This document shows, in pieces, positions 5,486-15,101 of a stretch of DNA of 16,660 bases. Made by a program: the position numbers and the translations under genes. The notes beneath the pieces were generated by a model that made no database searches, was not told the DNA's origin, and saw only the letters and a list, made by a program, of their open reading frames with translations. Each line of letters starts with the position of its first letter. The stretch's first letter is position 1. Source of the DNA: an uncultured Bacteroidales bacterium (lineage in GTDB: Bacteria > Bacteroidota > Bacteroidia > Bacteroidales > P3); contig CALDHX010000024.1 in the NCBI GenBank assembly GCA_937901525.1, positions 1-16,660 of the forward strand, given 5' to 3'.

Positions 5486-7111
5486 ATGAACAATGCAACA
5501 TTTTTCTTTAATCAACCAAAAAATGAACCTGTTCTCTCATACGCAAAAGGTTCAAAAGAAAGGGAATTACTATCTAAGGAATTGGAAAAACAATATAATC
5601 AATGTATAGAAATTCCTATAATAATCAATGGCAAAGAAATAAAAACAGGTAATGTATCTGAGGTAGTAATGCCAACAGAACATTCACATGTTCTTGCAAA
5701 ATTTCATAAAGCAGATAAAGAAACAGTGCAAAAAGCAATTGAGTCTGCACTTGAAGCAAGAAAAAAATGGGAAAATGTTCATTGGATAGACCGTTGTAGC
5801 ATTATGTTAAGAGCGGCAGAACTCTTAGCAGGCAAATATCGTTATGTAATTAACGCTGCAACAATGTTAGGACAAGGAAAAAATCCTTTCCAAGCAGAAA
5901 TAGACTCTGCATGTGAGACAATAGATTTTCTTCGTTTCAATGTTCACTACGCATCAAAGATTTATGCACAACAACCTTTGAGCGATAACTCTGCAATAAA
6001 TAGATTGGAGTATAGAGGATTGGAAGGATTTGTATATGCAATATCTCCTTTCAACTTTACTTCTATTGCTTGTAATCTTAATATATCTCCTGTTCTTATG
6101 GGTAATGTTACAGTTTGGAAACCTGCAACAACAGCGGTTCTTTCTAACTATTACTTAATGAAAATCTTACAAGAAGCAGGTGTTCCTAATGGAGTAATCA
6201 ATTTTGTGCCAGGAGATGGAAGTGTTATATCAGATGTATGTTTTTCATCAAAGGATTTAGCAGGTGTTCATTTCACAGGTTCAACTCGTACTTTTAATAA
6301 CTTTTGGAAATTGATAGGAGATAACATAAATAACTATAAAACCTATCCAAAAATCGTAGGAGAAACAGGAGGAAAAGACTTTATCTTTGCTCATTCTTCT
6401 GCAAATCCTAAACAATTAGCAGTTGCAATAGTAAGAGGTGCTTTTGAATATCAAGGACAAAAATGTTCTGCTGCCTCAAGAGCATACGTGCCAAAAGAAA
6501 TATGGGACGAAACCTTCTCTTATATAAAAGAAATGGCACAAAAGATTAAAATAGGTTCCTCAATGGAAATGGGAAGTTTTATGAACTCGGTAATAGATGA
6601 AAAATCCTTTGATAATATTGCTTCTTACATAGAAAAAGCAAAAGTAGATGCTGATGCTCAAGTGGTATTAGGAGGAAAATGCGATAAAACCGTAGGATAC
6701 TTCATTTCACCTACTATAATTCTAACTACAAATCCTCATTACGCAACTATGGAAACAGAATTGTTCGGTCCTGTTATCACAATTTACTTATATGATGCAG
6801 ATAAGTATGAAGAAACCTTAGAATTGTGCGATAATACTTCGCCTTATGCACTAACGGGTTCAATCTTTGCACATTCACGTTATGATATAGCAACTGCAAT
6901 GAATAAATTAAGATATAGCGCAGGTAATTTCTACATCAATGATAAACCAACAGGAGCGGTAGTAGGTAATCAACCTTTTGGAGGAGCAAGAAACTCAGGT
7001 ACAAACGACAAAGCAGGTTCTGAATTAAATCTTTATCGTTGGGTATCTCCTCGTTGTATAAAAGAAACCCTCGTGCCACCAACAGATTTTACTTATCCTT
7101 TTATGGATTAA
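5486..7111 (+). CDS. pruA: L-glutamate γ-semialdehyde (Δ1-pyrroline-5-carboxylate) dehydrogenase
   Basis: The 541-aa product is a stand-alone P5C dehydrogenase. It oxidises glutamate semialdehyde to glutamate with NAD+ in the second step of proline catabolism, in the cytoplasm. Aldehyde-dehydrogenase signatures are intact: AISPFNFTS near residues 187-195, the general base Glu293 in GETGGKDF, the nucleophile Cys327 in YQGQKCSAASRAYVP, and NDKPTGAVVGNQPFGGARNS near the C-terminus, a segment typical of the P5CDH branch. Length matches the monofunctional bacterial enzyme; no PutA-type proline dehydrogenase domain is fused and none is encoded next to it. It is monocistronic, with a consensus promoter upstream and a hairpin terminator downstream. 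Confidence 0.95.
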   Translation: MNNATFFFNQPKNEPVLSYAKGSKERELLSKELEKQYNQCIEIPIIINGKEIKTGNVSEVVMPTEHSHVLAKFHKADKETVQKAIESALEARKKWENVHWIDRCSIMLRAAELLAGKYRYVINAATMLGQGKNPFQAEIDSACETIDFLRFNVHYASKIYAQQPLSDNSAINRLEYRGLEGFVYAISPFNFTSIACNLNISPVLMGNVTVWKPATTAVLSNYYLMKILQEAGVPNGVINFVPGDGSVISDVCFSSKDLAGVHFTGSTRTFNNFWKLIGDNINNYKTYPKIVGETGGKDFIFAHSSANPKQLAVAIVRGAFEYQGQKCSAASRAYVPKEIWDETFSYIKEMAQKIKIGSSMEMGSFMNSVIDEKSFDNIASYIEKAKVDADAQVVLGGKCDKTVGYFISPTIILTTNPHYATMETELFGPVITIYLYDADKYEETLELCDNTSPYALTGSIFAHSRYDIATAMNKLRYSAGNFYINDKPTGAVVGNQPFGGARNSGTNDKAGSELNLYRWVSPRCIKETLVPPTDFTYPFMD

Positions 7112-7117
7112 ATAATA

Positions 7118-7147
7118 AAAGGGAGGAAAAATCCTCCCTTTCTTTTT
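7118..7147. terminator. Strong hairpin terminator shared by pruA and the convergent operon
   Basis: A 10-bp perfect stem (AAAGGGAGGA / TCCTCCCTTT, 7118-7127 and 7132-7141) with an AAAA loop starts seven bases after the pruA stop and runs into a T-rich tract. Read from the - strand it ends in TTTTATTATTT, so it can also stop the operon that ends at 7161. Confidence 0.85.
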
Positions 7148-7160
7148 TTCTTTCTTTTTT

Positions 7161-7739
7161 CTATCCAAATATTGTTTGAAAAATAATTTTAATGTCTTTG
7201 ATAAAGGTTTGTGTGTTTATGTAATCAATATTGATTTTGAGTTTATCGGGCATTATGTGTTGAATGTAATATTCTTCTGGATTGCTTTGAGAGGAAAGAA
7301 TGTCGTTTTCATTGCGGTATTTAATAGAAGCAGGGTCTGTTATTCCGGGTCTTATGCTTAAAACTTTCATTTGCTCCTTAGAATACAAATCTACATAGCG
7401 TCTTACCTCAGGGCGTGGGCCTACAAAACTCATATCTCCTTTCAATACATTGAATAATTGAGGGAGTTCATCGATTTTGTATTTTCTTATAAAATATCCT
7501 GCCTTTGTTATGCGAGAATCCTTACTTCCAACTGTGAGTAATCCTTGTTTATCGGAGTTTACTCTCATTGAACGAAACTTATAGAGTTTAAAGTCTTTGT
7601 TGTTTTTGCCTACTCTTATTTGTTTGTAGAATACTCCTCCTTTACTTGAAAGTCCTACCCACAATCCAATGAAGATAAGTAGGGGAGAGAGTATAATTAT
7701 ACCAAAAAAAGATGCTGTTATGTCAAATAGTCGTTTCAT
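7161..7739 (-). CDS. Initiating sugar-phosphate (polyprenyl-P) transferase
   Basis: This 192-aa protein belongs to the bacterial sugar transferase family (PglC/WcaJ catalytic domain). These enzymes load the first sugar phosphate from a nucleotide sugar onto undecaprenyl phosphate at the inner membrane, for O-antigen, capsule or glycoprotein glycans. One hydrophobic re-entrant or membrane segment is at 9-30, followed by the RVGKNNKDFKLYKFRSM block (42-58). The catalytic Asp-Glu pair is at 90-91 in KIDELPQLFNVLKGDMSFVG, ahead of the GPRPE motif. The length matches the small monotopic PglC-type enzymes, not the long WcaJ/WbaP form. It follows the DegT-type aminotransferase by 8 bp, the usual pairing for making and attaching an amino sugar. 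The exact sugar is not predictable. Confidence 0.9.
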   Translation of the reverse strand: MKRLFDITASFFGIIILSPLLIFIGLWVGLSSKGGVFYKQIRVGKNNKDFKLYKFRSMRVNSDKQGLLTVGSKDSRITKAGYFIRKYKIDELPQLFNVLKGDMSFVGPRPEVRRYVDLYSKEQMKVLSIRPGITDPASIKYRNENDILSSQSNPEEYYIQHIMPDKLKINIDYINTQTFIKDIKIIFQTIFG

Positions 7740-7747
7740 TCTTTTTA

Positions 7748-8965
7748 TTATTTGTTTACAACGTTATAATATTCTTCTACCAAATTGCGAACTATGTGTT
7801 TTACTTGTTCGTCTGTTAGTTGAGGATAAAGAGGTAGTGTGATTTCTCTTGCATAAGCGTCCATCGCTTGTGGATAGTTTTCAGATTTATACCCCATGCG
7901 TTTGAAAAGTGATAGTTCAGGCATAGGGATATAATGAACGTTTGTTGCAATTTCTTTTTTCGATAGGTTTGCTATTATTTGATTTCTTTGCTCTTCTGTA
8001 ATTGGATTTATTCTTAGTAGGAAGAGGTGATAAACCGATTGGAAAGTGCTATTGGATTTTGGAGGTAGTATTGCCCAATGATACTCACTTAAAAGAGAAT
8101 GATAAAGTTCAAAAACTCTTTTACGTTCTGCTAAGAGATAGTCATACTTTCTTAGTTGTGCTAAGGCAACTGCTGCGTTTATATCAGGAAGATTTATCTT
8201 CATTCCAAATTCTACAATATCATAACGCCATGCTCCTGCTTGATTTTTTGTAAAAGCGTCTTTTGTTTGACCGTTAAGAGTCATTAGTTTAAAGAATTTC
8301 CTTGTTTCTTCTTCATCAAACTGCTCAGGAAGATTAAGACAAATTGCTCCTCCTTCTGCTGAGGTTATGTTTTTTACTGCATGGAAGGATTGAACGCTTA
8401 CATCTACCCATTGAGTTATGGTTTTTCCTCTATATTCTGCTCCTATGGCGTGTGCTGAGTCGGAAATGAGTAGTATTCTGTTTAATTTCTTTTGTACATC
8501 TGAACTCGCAGAGTATTTCTCTCTTACCTGGGGAGTATCAAGCAATTGTTTTATTTTGTCGTATTGACAAGGCATTCCTGCTATATCAACTGTTATAATT
8601 GCTTTTGTACGTGGAGTTATTGCCTCTCTTATTTTTTCTACATCTATTGTTAAATCTCTTGGAGAAATATCTACCATTACAGGTTTTGCACCTGCTTCCA
8701 TAACTGCCATTGCTGTTGCACAATAGGTATATGCAGGCACTATTACTTCATCGTCTTGTTTTAATCCTAACCATCTAAGAACTAATGTTGCTCCTGAGGT
8801 CCAAGAATTAACTGCAATTACACTTTTTGCTTTTAAATAATCTTTTAGTTCGCTTTCTAATGCAGCGACTTTCGGACCTGTTGTAATCCAACCACTGTTT
8901 AAGGATTCGCAAACAGAGTCTATTACATCTTGGTCTATGTAAGGAGGAGAAAATGGTATTTTCAT
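7748..8965 (-). CDS. DegT/DnrJ/EryC1/StrS-family sugar aminotransferase
   Basis: This 405-aa PLP enzyme would transaminate a keto sugar on a nucleotide, typically UDP- or dTDP-linked, to give an amino sugar. Landmarks are the N-terminal FSPPYID start and SGWITTGPKVAALE segment, VNSWTSGATLVLR (52-64, phosphate-binding region), DEVIVPAYTYCATA (72-85), the cofactor Asp169 in SDSAHAIG, and the Schiff-base Lys198 in SFHAVKNIT followed by SAEGGAICL. Fold and catalytic residues are complete. PglE, WbpE and PorR belong to this superfamily. The neighbouring sugar transferase suggests the product is the first sugar of a surface glycan. It lies 4 bp after the YihY-family gene. The substrate is inferred only loosely. 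Confidence 0.88.
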   Translation of the reverse strand: MKIPFSPPYIDQDVIDSVCESLNSGWITTGPKVAALESELKDYLKAKSVIAVNSWTSGATLVLRWLGLKQDDEVIVPAYTYCATAMAVMEAGAKPVMVDISPRDLTIDVEKIREAITPRTKAIITVDIAGMPCQYDKIKQLLDTPQVREKYSASSDVQKKLNRILLISDSAHAIGAEYRGKTITQWVDVSVQSFHAVKNITSAEGGAICLNLPEQFDEEETRKFFKLMTLNGQTKDAFTKNQAGAWRYDIVEFGMKINLPDINAAVALAQLRKYDYLLAERKRVFELYHSLLSEYHWAILPPKSNSTFQSVYHLFLLRINPITEEQRNQIIANLSKKEIATNVHYIPMPELSLFKRMGYKSENYPQAMDAYAREITLPLYPQLTDEQVKHIVRNLVEEYYNVVNK

Positions 8966-8969
8966 ATCT

Positions 8970-10019
8970 TTATCTTGTTATAATTCTTTGATATTTTTTT
9001 CTAAAACTAAGAAATATTTTTTTTATTCTTTGAGATATTTTAGTAGTTCTTGCAGTTCTTGAAATAGTTATTAACTCATCGGAATGTCTCTCTTGATAGG
9101 CGTCAGAAATGCTTGCATTGAGTTCAAAACCTATTAGAATTGTAAAACAAGAGAGGTATATCCATAAAAAAAGGAAGATTAAAACTCCTATAGAACCATA
9201 TAGTGCATTGTAGGAAGGAAAGAAACGAATGTAGAGAATATATGCTTGAGTTGTAAGGATAAAAAGTATTGTGGCAAGGGTTGCTCCTGCTGAAAAAAAC
9301 TTGTAACCTTTTTTTGATTCTAAGGAGAAATAATATAATGAACTAAGTGCAAAATAAATCATTGAAATAATAACAACCCATCGTATTACTTGTAAGCAAA
9401 TTATTTGAAAAGTTGTGTTAATTATTTCCTCTGCGACCAAGTAGTTTATAAACCATTTGAAACCTCCTAATAAGGTGAGAATTATAATTATGCCAAATAC
9501 ACCGAAGATAACCATAACCATAGAAATTAAACGGCGTTTCCACCAAGAAGATTTTTCTATTGAGTCGTGGTAAGAGGTGTGAAAGGAAAGCATCATAGCG
9601 TTAATTCCACTTGAACTTGCGTAAATTGCTCCTATGATACCTATTGACATTAAACTATTATACTTTCTATTAAGAATTTCAATTAAGGTTGTCTCTATTG
9701 GTTGGTAAATGTTAAGAGGGAGTATGTCTTTGAGGAATGTGAATATTTGGGTGGAATAATATTGAGTATCGAAATATGGAAGGAGGGTGAAAAAAAATAA
9801 TAGCATGGGGAAAATTGCCATCACAAAACGAAACGCTGCCGAAGATGCTCTTTGATTGATTGCTCCTTTTGCTAATCCTTTGATGAAAAATATTGCTACA
9901 TCAAACAAAGGTATGCCCTGAAATCCCGGTAAAACTACCAATCGAGAATAATGTAATAGAGTTCTAACGGGACGCCAATATAATATTTTTCTTAGGTATT
10001 TATTTCCCCTTTTTGCCAT
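8970..10019 (-). CDS. YihY/BrkB-family (UPF0761) integral membrane protein
   Basis: This 349-aa inner-membrane protein was once annotated as 'ribonuclease BN', a label now considered wrong. About six membrane segments are visible, including AFRFVMAIFPMLLFFFTLLP with its upstream RASSAAF motif (family hallmark 'a.ala...lfSlfPlll'), IGIIGAIYASSSGINAMMLS, VMVIFGVFGIIIILTLLGGF, VIRWVVIISMIYFALSSLYY, ATLATILFILTTQAYILYI and LIFLFLWIYLSCFTILIGFE. The 'YGS.g..i.fllWiYls....L.G.e.N' closing motif is intact. The C-terminal tail is basic and cytoplasmic. Transport function is unproven for the family. It abuts nadC without a gap and precedes degT by 4 bp, so it is embedded in the operon. Confidence 0.9.
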   Translation of the reverse strand: MAKRGNKYLRKILYWRPVRTLLHYSRLVVLPGFQGIPLFDVAIFFIKGLAKGAINQRASSAAFRFVMAIFPMLLFFFTLLPYFDTQYYSTQIFTFLKDILPLNIYQPIETTLIEILNRKYNSLMSIGIIGAIYASSSGINAMMLSFHTSYHDSIEKSSWWKRRLISMVMVIFGVFGIIIILTLLGGFKWFINYLVAEEIINTTFQIICLQVIRWVVIISMIYFALSSLYYFSLESKKGYKFFSAGATLATILFILTTQAYILYIRFFPSYNALYGSIGVLIFLFLWIYLSCFTILIGFELNASISDAYQERHSDELITISRTARTTKISQRIKKIFLSFRKKYQRIITR

Positions 10020-10874
10020 TTAGTTGTCTGCAACAAGACTTAAATCTATGCTATCGATTTTGTGAGTTAATGCTCCAACGGATATGAAATCTACACCTGT
10101 TTGTGCATAAAGTGGAAGGGTTGTTTCGTTTATTCCTCCTGAACTTTCAATCTCATATCTTTTGTTGATAATTTCTACTGCTTTCTTTGTATCTTCAACG
10201 CTAAAATTATCAAGCATAATTCTATCTACTCCTCCTTTTTCTAAAACTTGATTGAGTTCAGAGAAATCTCTTACTTCTATTTCAATTTTTATATTAAGAG
10301 AGTTTTCTTTCAAATAGTTGTGAACCTTGTCTATTGCTTTTGATATTCCTCCTGCAAAGTCTATATGATTGTCTTTAAGCATTATCATATCATAGAGACC
10401 AAAACGGTGATTAGTTCCACCTCCTGTTTTTACTGCATATTTTTCTAATATACGCATTGTAGGAGTTGTCTTTCTTGTGTCAAGAAGTTTAGCGTTTGTT
10501 CTCTCAATTAAAGATTGATAATAAGAAGTACGTGTAGAGATTGCACTTAGTCTTTGCATATAATTCAATGCAGTGCGTTCGGCGGTAAGGATTGAAATAG
10601 CAGAACCCTCTACTTTAAAAATCTCTTCGCCTTTTTTTACCTTATCTCCATCTTTTTTCAAAGCGGTAAACTTTACACTTTCATCAACTTGGTTGTAAAC
10701 CTTTCTTGCAACTTCTATTCCACATATTATGCAGTCTTGTTTTGCTACAAGTTTTGCTTTGTCTATTGTTGTTTTTTCAATGCACGATAAAGAAGAGTGG
10801 TCTGCTTGTCCCACATCTTCTTTAAGTGCAAGTTCTATATGTGAAATTATATCTTGATTATATTTCTCCCACAT
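10020..10874 (-). CDS. nadC: Nicotinate-nucleotide pyrophosphorylase (quinolinate phosphoribosyltransferase)
   Basis: The 284-aa enzyme converts quinolinate and PRPP to nicotinate mononucleotide, CO2 and PPi in de novo NAD synthesis. Typical landmarks are AERTALNYMQRLSAISTRT (98-116), LLDTRKTTP (130-138), GGGTNHRFGLYDMIMLKDNH (151-170), EIEVRDFSE (198-206), DRIMLDNFS (217-225) and ESSGGI (243-248) with ISVGALTH. Quinolinate- and PRPP-binding Arg, His and Lys residues in these blocks are all retained. Length is normal. nadA and nadB are not in the window. It lies 10 bp downstream of the protease gene. Confidence 0.96.
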   Translation of the reverse strand: MWEKYNQDIISHIELALKEDVGQADHSSLSCIEKTTIDKAKLVAKQDCIICGIEVARKVYNQVDESVKFTALKKDGDKVKKGEEIFKVEGSAISILTAERTALNYMQRLSAISTRTSYYQSLIERTNAKLLDTRKTTPTMRILEKYAVKTGGGTNHRFGLYDMIMLKDNHIDFAGGISKAIDKVHNYLKENSLNIKIEIEVRDFSELNQVLEKGGVDRIMLDNFSVEDTKKAVEIINKRYEIESSGGINETTLPLYAQTGVDFISVGALTHKIDSIDLSLVADN

Positions 10875-10884
10875 TTCTTTATTC

Positions 10885-13800
10885 TTATTTTGATATTATC
10901 AATTTTTCACTCCATTCTTCTTTTTCAGAAGAAATAATCTTAATTAAATAAGTTCCGTTTGTTAGGTGAGTTAAATCTAATGTAGATTGTGAGAGTTGAT
11001 TTAGTGTTGTGTTTTCTTCTACATACACTTTGCGTGATTGCATATCGTAAACTTCTAATCTAACATTTTTGTTTGAAGAAGAGTTTATTTCAAATTTAAC
11101 TTTTCCTTTTGAAGGATTAGGTAACAATTTTATTTCTATTTGGTTGTTAACTACATCTTCCAATCCTACACCATCAACAAGTACTATTCCTACTCCTGAG
11201 GTTTTTGCAGGACAAACTCCATTTTGAACTACTGCTCTATATTGCCATTCACCCATTAATGATGGTTGATGTTCAATAATTTTTAAATCTGCAGAGTTTT
11301 CTAATTCTAACCAATTAAATTCAGGTTTCTTATATTCCCAATACAATACCTCTCCCAAAGATGCTCTTAATTGAAGTTCTACGCTTTCTCCTAAGGCAAT
11401 GGTTGAAGTTGAAACAAATACATTTCCTGGTTTGGTCGCTTTATGTACGTTTATCGCAACAACGTTACTTGTGTCTGATACATAAGTAGAGTAAACAATT
11501 CTGCGGAAATAGGTTGTGTCATAAAGTTGTCGCATATCAAGGTTTTGTCCTCTGTAGTCAGAACCTATGTTTGCTTCACTCCAAGTTTGTAAAGAGTCAG
11601 TACTCATTATCCAAAGGTAAGTATAATCGCTTCCATCTCCTCCTGTTGGTTCTGAACCAATCAAAATATTAGCAACAGTCCCTTCACATATTGTTTGGTC
11701 GCTTCCTATTGTGTTGTTGAATATAGGAATATGTTGAGTTCTTATTTCTTGTGGATATGTGTATGATGTTCCATTGTTGTTTGTAGCAAACGCTTTTACA
11801 TAATAAATGGTGTTTTCTTGTAAATTATTGATAGTTGTTGAAATATCTCCCAAACCACTACCAAGAGAAATAACTGTCGAATTGTTAATGTCCACATCAG
11901 GAGTTGTTCCCCAGCAGAAACCTCTGTTTGAAACAGGACTAACACCTTCATAAATTATTTCTGCTGCAACTGAAATAGAATTATAAGTACTTGATGTTTG
12001 ATTTATTTCTACTATTGGCAATTGATATGTAGCATACACTATAATATCTTTTAATTCTATAGAAGAAAGATTACTTACACCTTCAAAAGCAATGTAATAG
12101 TTTTCTGAAAGATTTATAAGTAATAGAGAATCTCTTGTGAATTCATTTTGGGTATTAGAATAGGTTTGTAACTCATTCCATTCTCCATTAACAGAGGTCT
12201 TGTATAAAACTCTTAAAACATCAGAATTGTTTTTTCTATCAAAACTAATATAAGTTGCTTCTCTATCAGACATGTTTAATATTGGTAAAACTAATTTAGA
12301 TGTTGCAGATTGTTCGTTTGAAGAGAAAGTATATATAGTTGTTTGCTCATCAAATTGCCAAGAAGTGTTTACTTCCATACAAGATTGTATTTCTGGTATA
12401 TTTACCAAGAAAGGATAATCTACAATTCTTGCACATTCTGTTATAAAACTCAATTCTTCGCCATAAGCAATATGTCCATTGTTTCTTGCAAAAGCTCTTA
12501 CATAATATGTGGTATGAGGAATTAAGTTTTCTAAATCTATTGTAAACACCTCTTCTGATACATTTGTAAGAATTACTTGGTCCTCAATTGTAGGATTAGG
12601 TTCTGTTGATAAGCATATTCCTAATGTGTGAACACTATTATTTCCATGAGCATTTAATTTTGCTAAAATACTAGCTCTTTGATCTGTTACAAGTTGAGTA
12701 GATAATGTTTGAACTTGCGGATAAGCGTTTAAGTCCCCGTCATAAATTTGTACATCGTCTAATGTAACTCCATAACCACCTTTTACTTCTGCTTCAAACC
12801 CTAAAATTAAGAAGTCTATATTTGCAGGTAAATTCACAACTTCATCAGTCCAAGATGATAGGTTTGATGTATAACTTGCTAATTGATTCCAAGAACCTTG
12901 AAGGGTTTTGTATTTTACACGTAGTACATCTGTTTTATTATTTTTGTTTTTTTGAGTATGAGAAAAACCTAAAACAGGTTGACTAAGAGTAGATAAATCA
13001 ATAGGTGAAGAAACTAATGTTGCTGTTTGACTACCTGAGGTTCTATCTGTTTTAATAATTGCCCAACTATCGCCTTCTTTTGCAGTAGAAATAGCTCCTT
13101 GCATATAAGCAGAATCAATTATTTGCCAACCATTATCTACATAAAGATTTGCCTCTTGTTTCCAACATAACATTTCCATTACATCTTCAAAAGATTCATG
13201 ATAAGGAAAATCGTTAAATGCAGAACAAAGAGTTTTAATTCTTATTGATTCACCATATCCTGTTAAATTAGCAGTTTTAGCATACGCCCTAACATAATAT
13301 TCTGTATTTGGTAAAAGGTTTGTTAAATCCAAAGACATATTACCTTGAATATTATTTGCTATTATTTTGCTATCTGTATTCTCATTTGGTGAAGGATTAG
13401 TTGCACTATAACATATACCAGCTTCAACAATACTTAACGAAGAGATGTTTTCTATAACAACCCCTACATTAACTGTATCTATTGCGATATTAGGATTTTG
13501 AGTTATAACAACAGGACGATTTGCATCTATTTGACCAAGAGTAAAAGTAATGTTTTTTGTAGTTGTATTTTCTGTAATATTAAAAATAGGACGATTTAAA
13601 TTTGTTCCATTGACAGATTGACTGTTAGGAGCCGTCTCATCTGTAAAAGAAGTATTATAACCTGTTCCAGGGAAAGGTTTTCCTGCTTCACCATAATACG
13701 CTTCTTCCAAATCAAAACCAGGATTATTAGGATTACAATTACTACAATTTGCATTCCAACCAGGTGCATTTTTATTTATGTGAAAAATCAACATTCCATG

Positions 13801-15084
13801 TCCAGGAAGATAATAATCCCAACTTGTTTGTTGGCGATTTTCTAAAATAAAATATTCATCATTACTAAAACTCATTTTATATGCCACATTATCACTCATC
13901 AATGGAGGCAAAGTGTAATTACCACTAACTGTTAGCTCTTCAAGAATAGTGTAATTTCTAATACTACGTTCATAAGCATTCCAAATAGGAGGAGTTTTAC
14001 CACCATTATTATAATTACCACTACACATCAAATCATAACTATCGTGATGAGAGAAAGAACCATTTTCAGCATAGTCTGTATCATAAAAGTCAGGAAGACC
14101 AAGAGCATGAGAAAACTCGTGGCAAATAGTACCAATTACCAAAGGTTGAGGATAATAAGTAGAACCATTTATTTCATTACTACAAGCATAATCATAAATA
14201 TTCACCCCATCTTTCATAATAGGAGGATAAACCACTGAGCGATGAGGCCAGATAGTATTTGCTGCACCACCTGCCGCTTCACCATAACCTGCATAAATAA
14301 CATACACACAACTAACATAACTCTCACTATCATTAGTAAACTGAGAGAAATCAACTTCTGCATCTGCTGCATCAACTGCTTCGGTAATCAACTCCCTAAC
14401 TCTCATATCTCCACCACCAGAGTAGTTTTCACCATAATAGTTTAAATTATTAAGTGAAGTATAAGGACCAACTACCTGTGCCTCTACGTTCAACTTACCA
14501 AAAGAAGAAGCAACGAAATAATCATGAACACTACCTGTAGAACCATTAGAAGAATAACCCACTTGATTAAAGAGATTATCAATTTCCTCTCTTGGCGTAG
14601 TAAAAGGAAAATCTGTATAACTCATAAGAATAACCACTAACTTATAAGTTTCTTGGAAAGAAGAAGTAGTATCCTGTCCAATAGCATTTTTTCTTCTTAC
14701 TTGGAAATCCGCATTTATTTCCCATAACTGTTTAAGATAAGAAATTTGCTCCTTAGAATAAAACAATTCCTTATCCAAATTTGCAATAAAACTAATCTCT
14801 TGACTACTTCTTTCATTAGGATTATGAGCAATCATAGTAGAAGGTATCATACCACCACTACCATTATCAATAGCATAAACCCAATCACCATTCTTTGCTC
14901 TCATAAGAGTGTAATCATCAGTAGTCTTACCCCAAGAAACTCTCTCATCTCCACGCATTTGAACAGTAAGATAAGAGTTATCACTTTGCTTAAACTCTAA
15001 AGGATAAGGATATGCCACAACGGCAAATAAATTAGTAGTAATCCCTACCACTAATAACGCAAAAATTAAAAATATTTTTCTCAT
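10885..15084 (-). CDS. Secreted M6-family metalloprotease with Fn3/jelly-roll repeats and T9SS sorting domain
   Basis: This 1399-aa exported multidomain protease has a signal peptide at 1-24, a propeptide to about 140 and an M6 (immune-inhibitor-A-like) peptidase at about 145-520. The zinc motif is HEFSHALGLPD, with His322, Glu323, His326 and Asp332. Three Fn3-like modules follow (about 524-619, 788-884, 1022-1117), each with a 'Y(Y)V(R/K)A(Y/F)A' strand. They alternate with two β-sandwich (cleaved-adhesin/MAM-like) modules at about 620-785 and 885-1018. Two further Ig-like stretches (about 1118-1303) lead to a type A T9SS C-terminal domain (1315-1399: LLPNPSKGKVKFEI, LEVYDMQSRKVY, LTNGTYLIKI, SEKLIISK). 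It should cross the outer membrane by T9SS and be released or anchored at the surface. It sits between rlmN (17 bp) and nadC (10 bp). The substrate is unknown; host or matrix protein degradation is plausible. Confidence 0.93.
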   Translation of the reverse strand: MRKIFLIFALLVVGITTNLFAVVAYPYPLEFKQSDNSYLTVQMRGDERVSWGKTTDDYTLMRAKNGDWVYAIDNGSGGMIPSTMIAHNPNERSSQEISFIANLDKELFYSKEQISYLKQLWEINADFQVRRKNAIGQDTTSSFQETYKLVVILMSYTDFPFTTPREEIDNLFNQVGYSSNGSTGSVHDYFVASSFGKLNVEAQVVGPYTSLNNLNYYGENYSGGGDMRVRELITEAVDAADAEVDFSQFTNDSESYVSCVYVIYAGYGEAAGGAANTIWPHRSVVYPPIMKDGVNIYDYACSNEINGSTYYPQPLVIGTICHEFSHALGLPDFYDTDYAENGSFSHHDSYDLMCSGNYNNGGKTPPIWNAYERSIRNYTILEELTVSGNYTLPPLMSDNVAYKMSFSNDEYFILENRQQTSWDYYLPGHGMLIFHINKNAPGWNANCSNCNPNNPGFDLEEAYYGEAGKPFPGTGYNTSFTDETAPNSQSVNGTNLNRPIFNITENTTTKNITFTLGQIDANRPVVITQNPNIAIDTVNVGVVIENISSLSIVEAGICYSATNPSPNENTDSKIIANNIQGNMSLDLTNLLPNTEYYVRAYAKTANLTGYGESIRIKTLCSAFNDFPYHESFEDVMEMLCWKQEANLYVDNGWQIIDSAYMQGAISTAKEGDSWAIIKTDRTSGSQTATLVSSPIDLSTLSQPVLGFSHTQKNKNNKTDVLRVKYKTLQGSWNQLASYTSNLSSWTDEVVNLPANIDFLILGFEAEVKGGYGVTLDDVQIYDGDLNAYPQVQTLSTQLVTDQRASILAKLNAHGNNSVHTLGICLSTEPNPTIEDQVILTNVSEEVFTIDLENLIPHTTYYVRAFARNNGHIAYGEELSFITECARIVDYPFLVNIPEIQSCMEVNTSWQFDEQTTIYTFSSNEQSATSKLVLPILNMSDREATYISFDRKNNSDVLRVLYKTSVNGEWNELQTYSNTQNEFTRDSLLLINLSENYYIAFEGVSNLSSIELKDIIVYATYQLPIVEINQTSSTYNSISVAAEIIYEGVSPVSNRGFCWGTTPDVDINNSTVISLGSGLGDISTTINNLQENTIYYVKAFATNNNGTSYTYPQEIRTQHIPIFNNTIGSDQTICEGTVANILIGSEPTGGDGSDYTYLWIMSTDSLQTWSEANIGSDYRGQNLDMRQLYDTTYFRRIVYSTYVSDTSNVVAINVHKATKPGNVFVSTSTIALGESVELQLRASLGEVLYWEYKKPEFNWLELENSADLKIIEHQPSLMGEWQYRAVVQNGVCPAKTSGVGIVLVDGVGLEDVVNNQIEIKLLPNPSKGKVKFEINSSSNKNVRLEVYDMQSRKVYVEENTTLNQLSQSTLDLTHLTNGTYLIKIISSEKEEWSEKLIISK

Positions 15085-15101
15085 AAATTAAATAAATTTC
15101 A

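Noticed and set aside
9790..9797. Run of eight A (T on the coding strand) in the YihY-family gene as a phase-variation tract
   Set aside because: Runs this long are expected by chance in such AT-rich DNA and encode a normal Phe-rich membrane segment; nothing suggests slippage.
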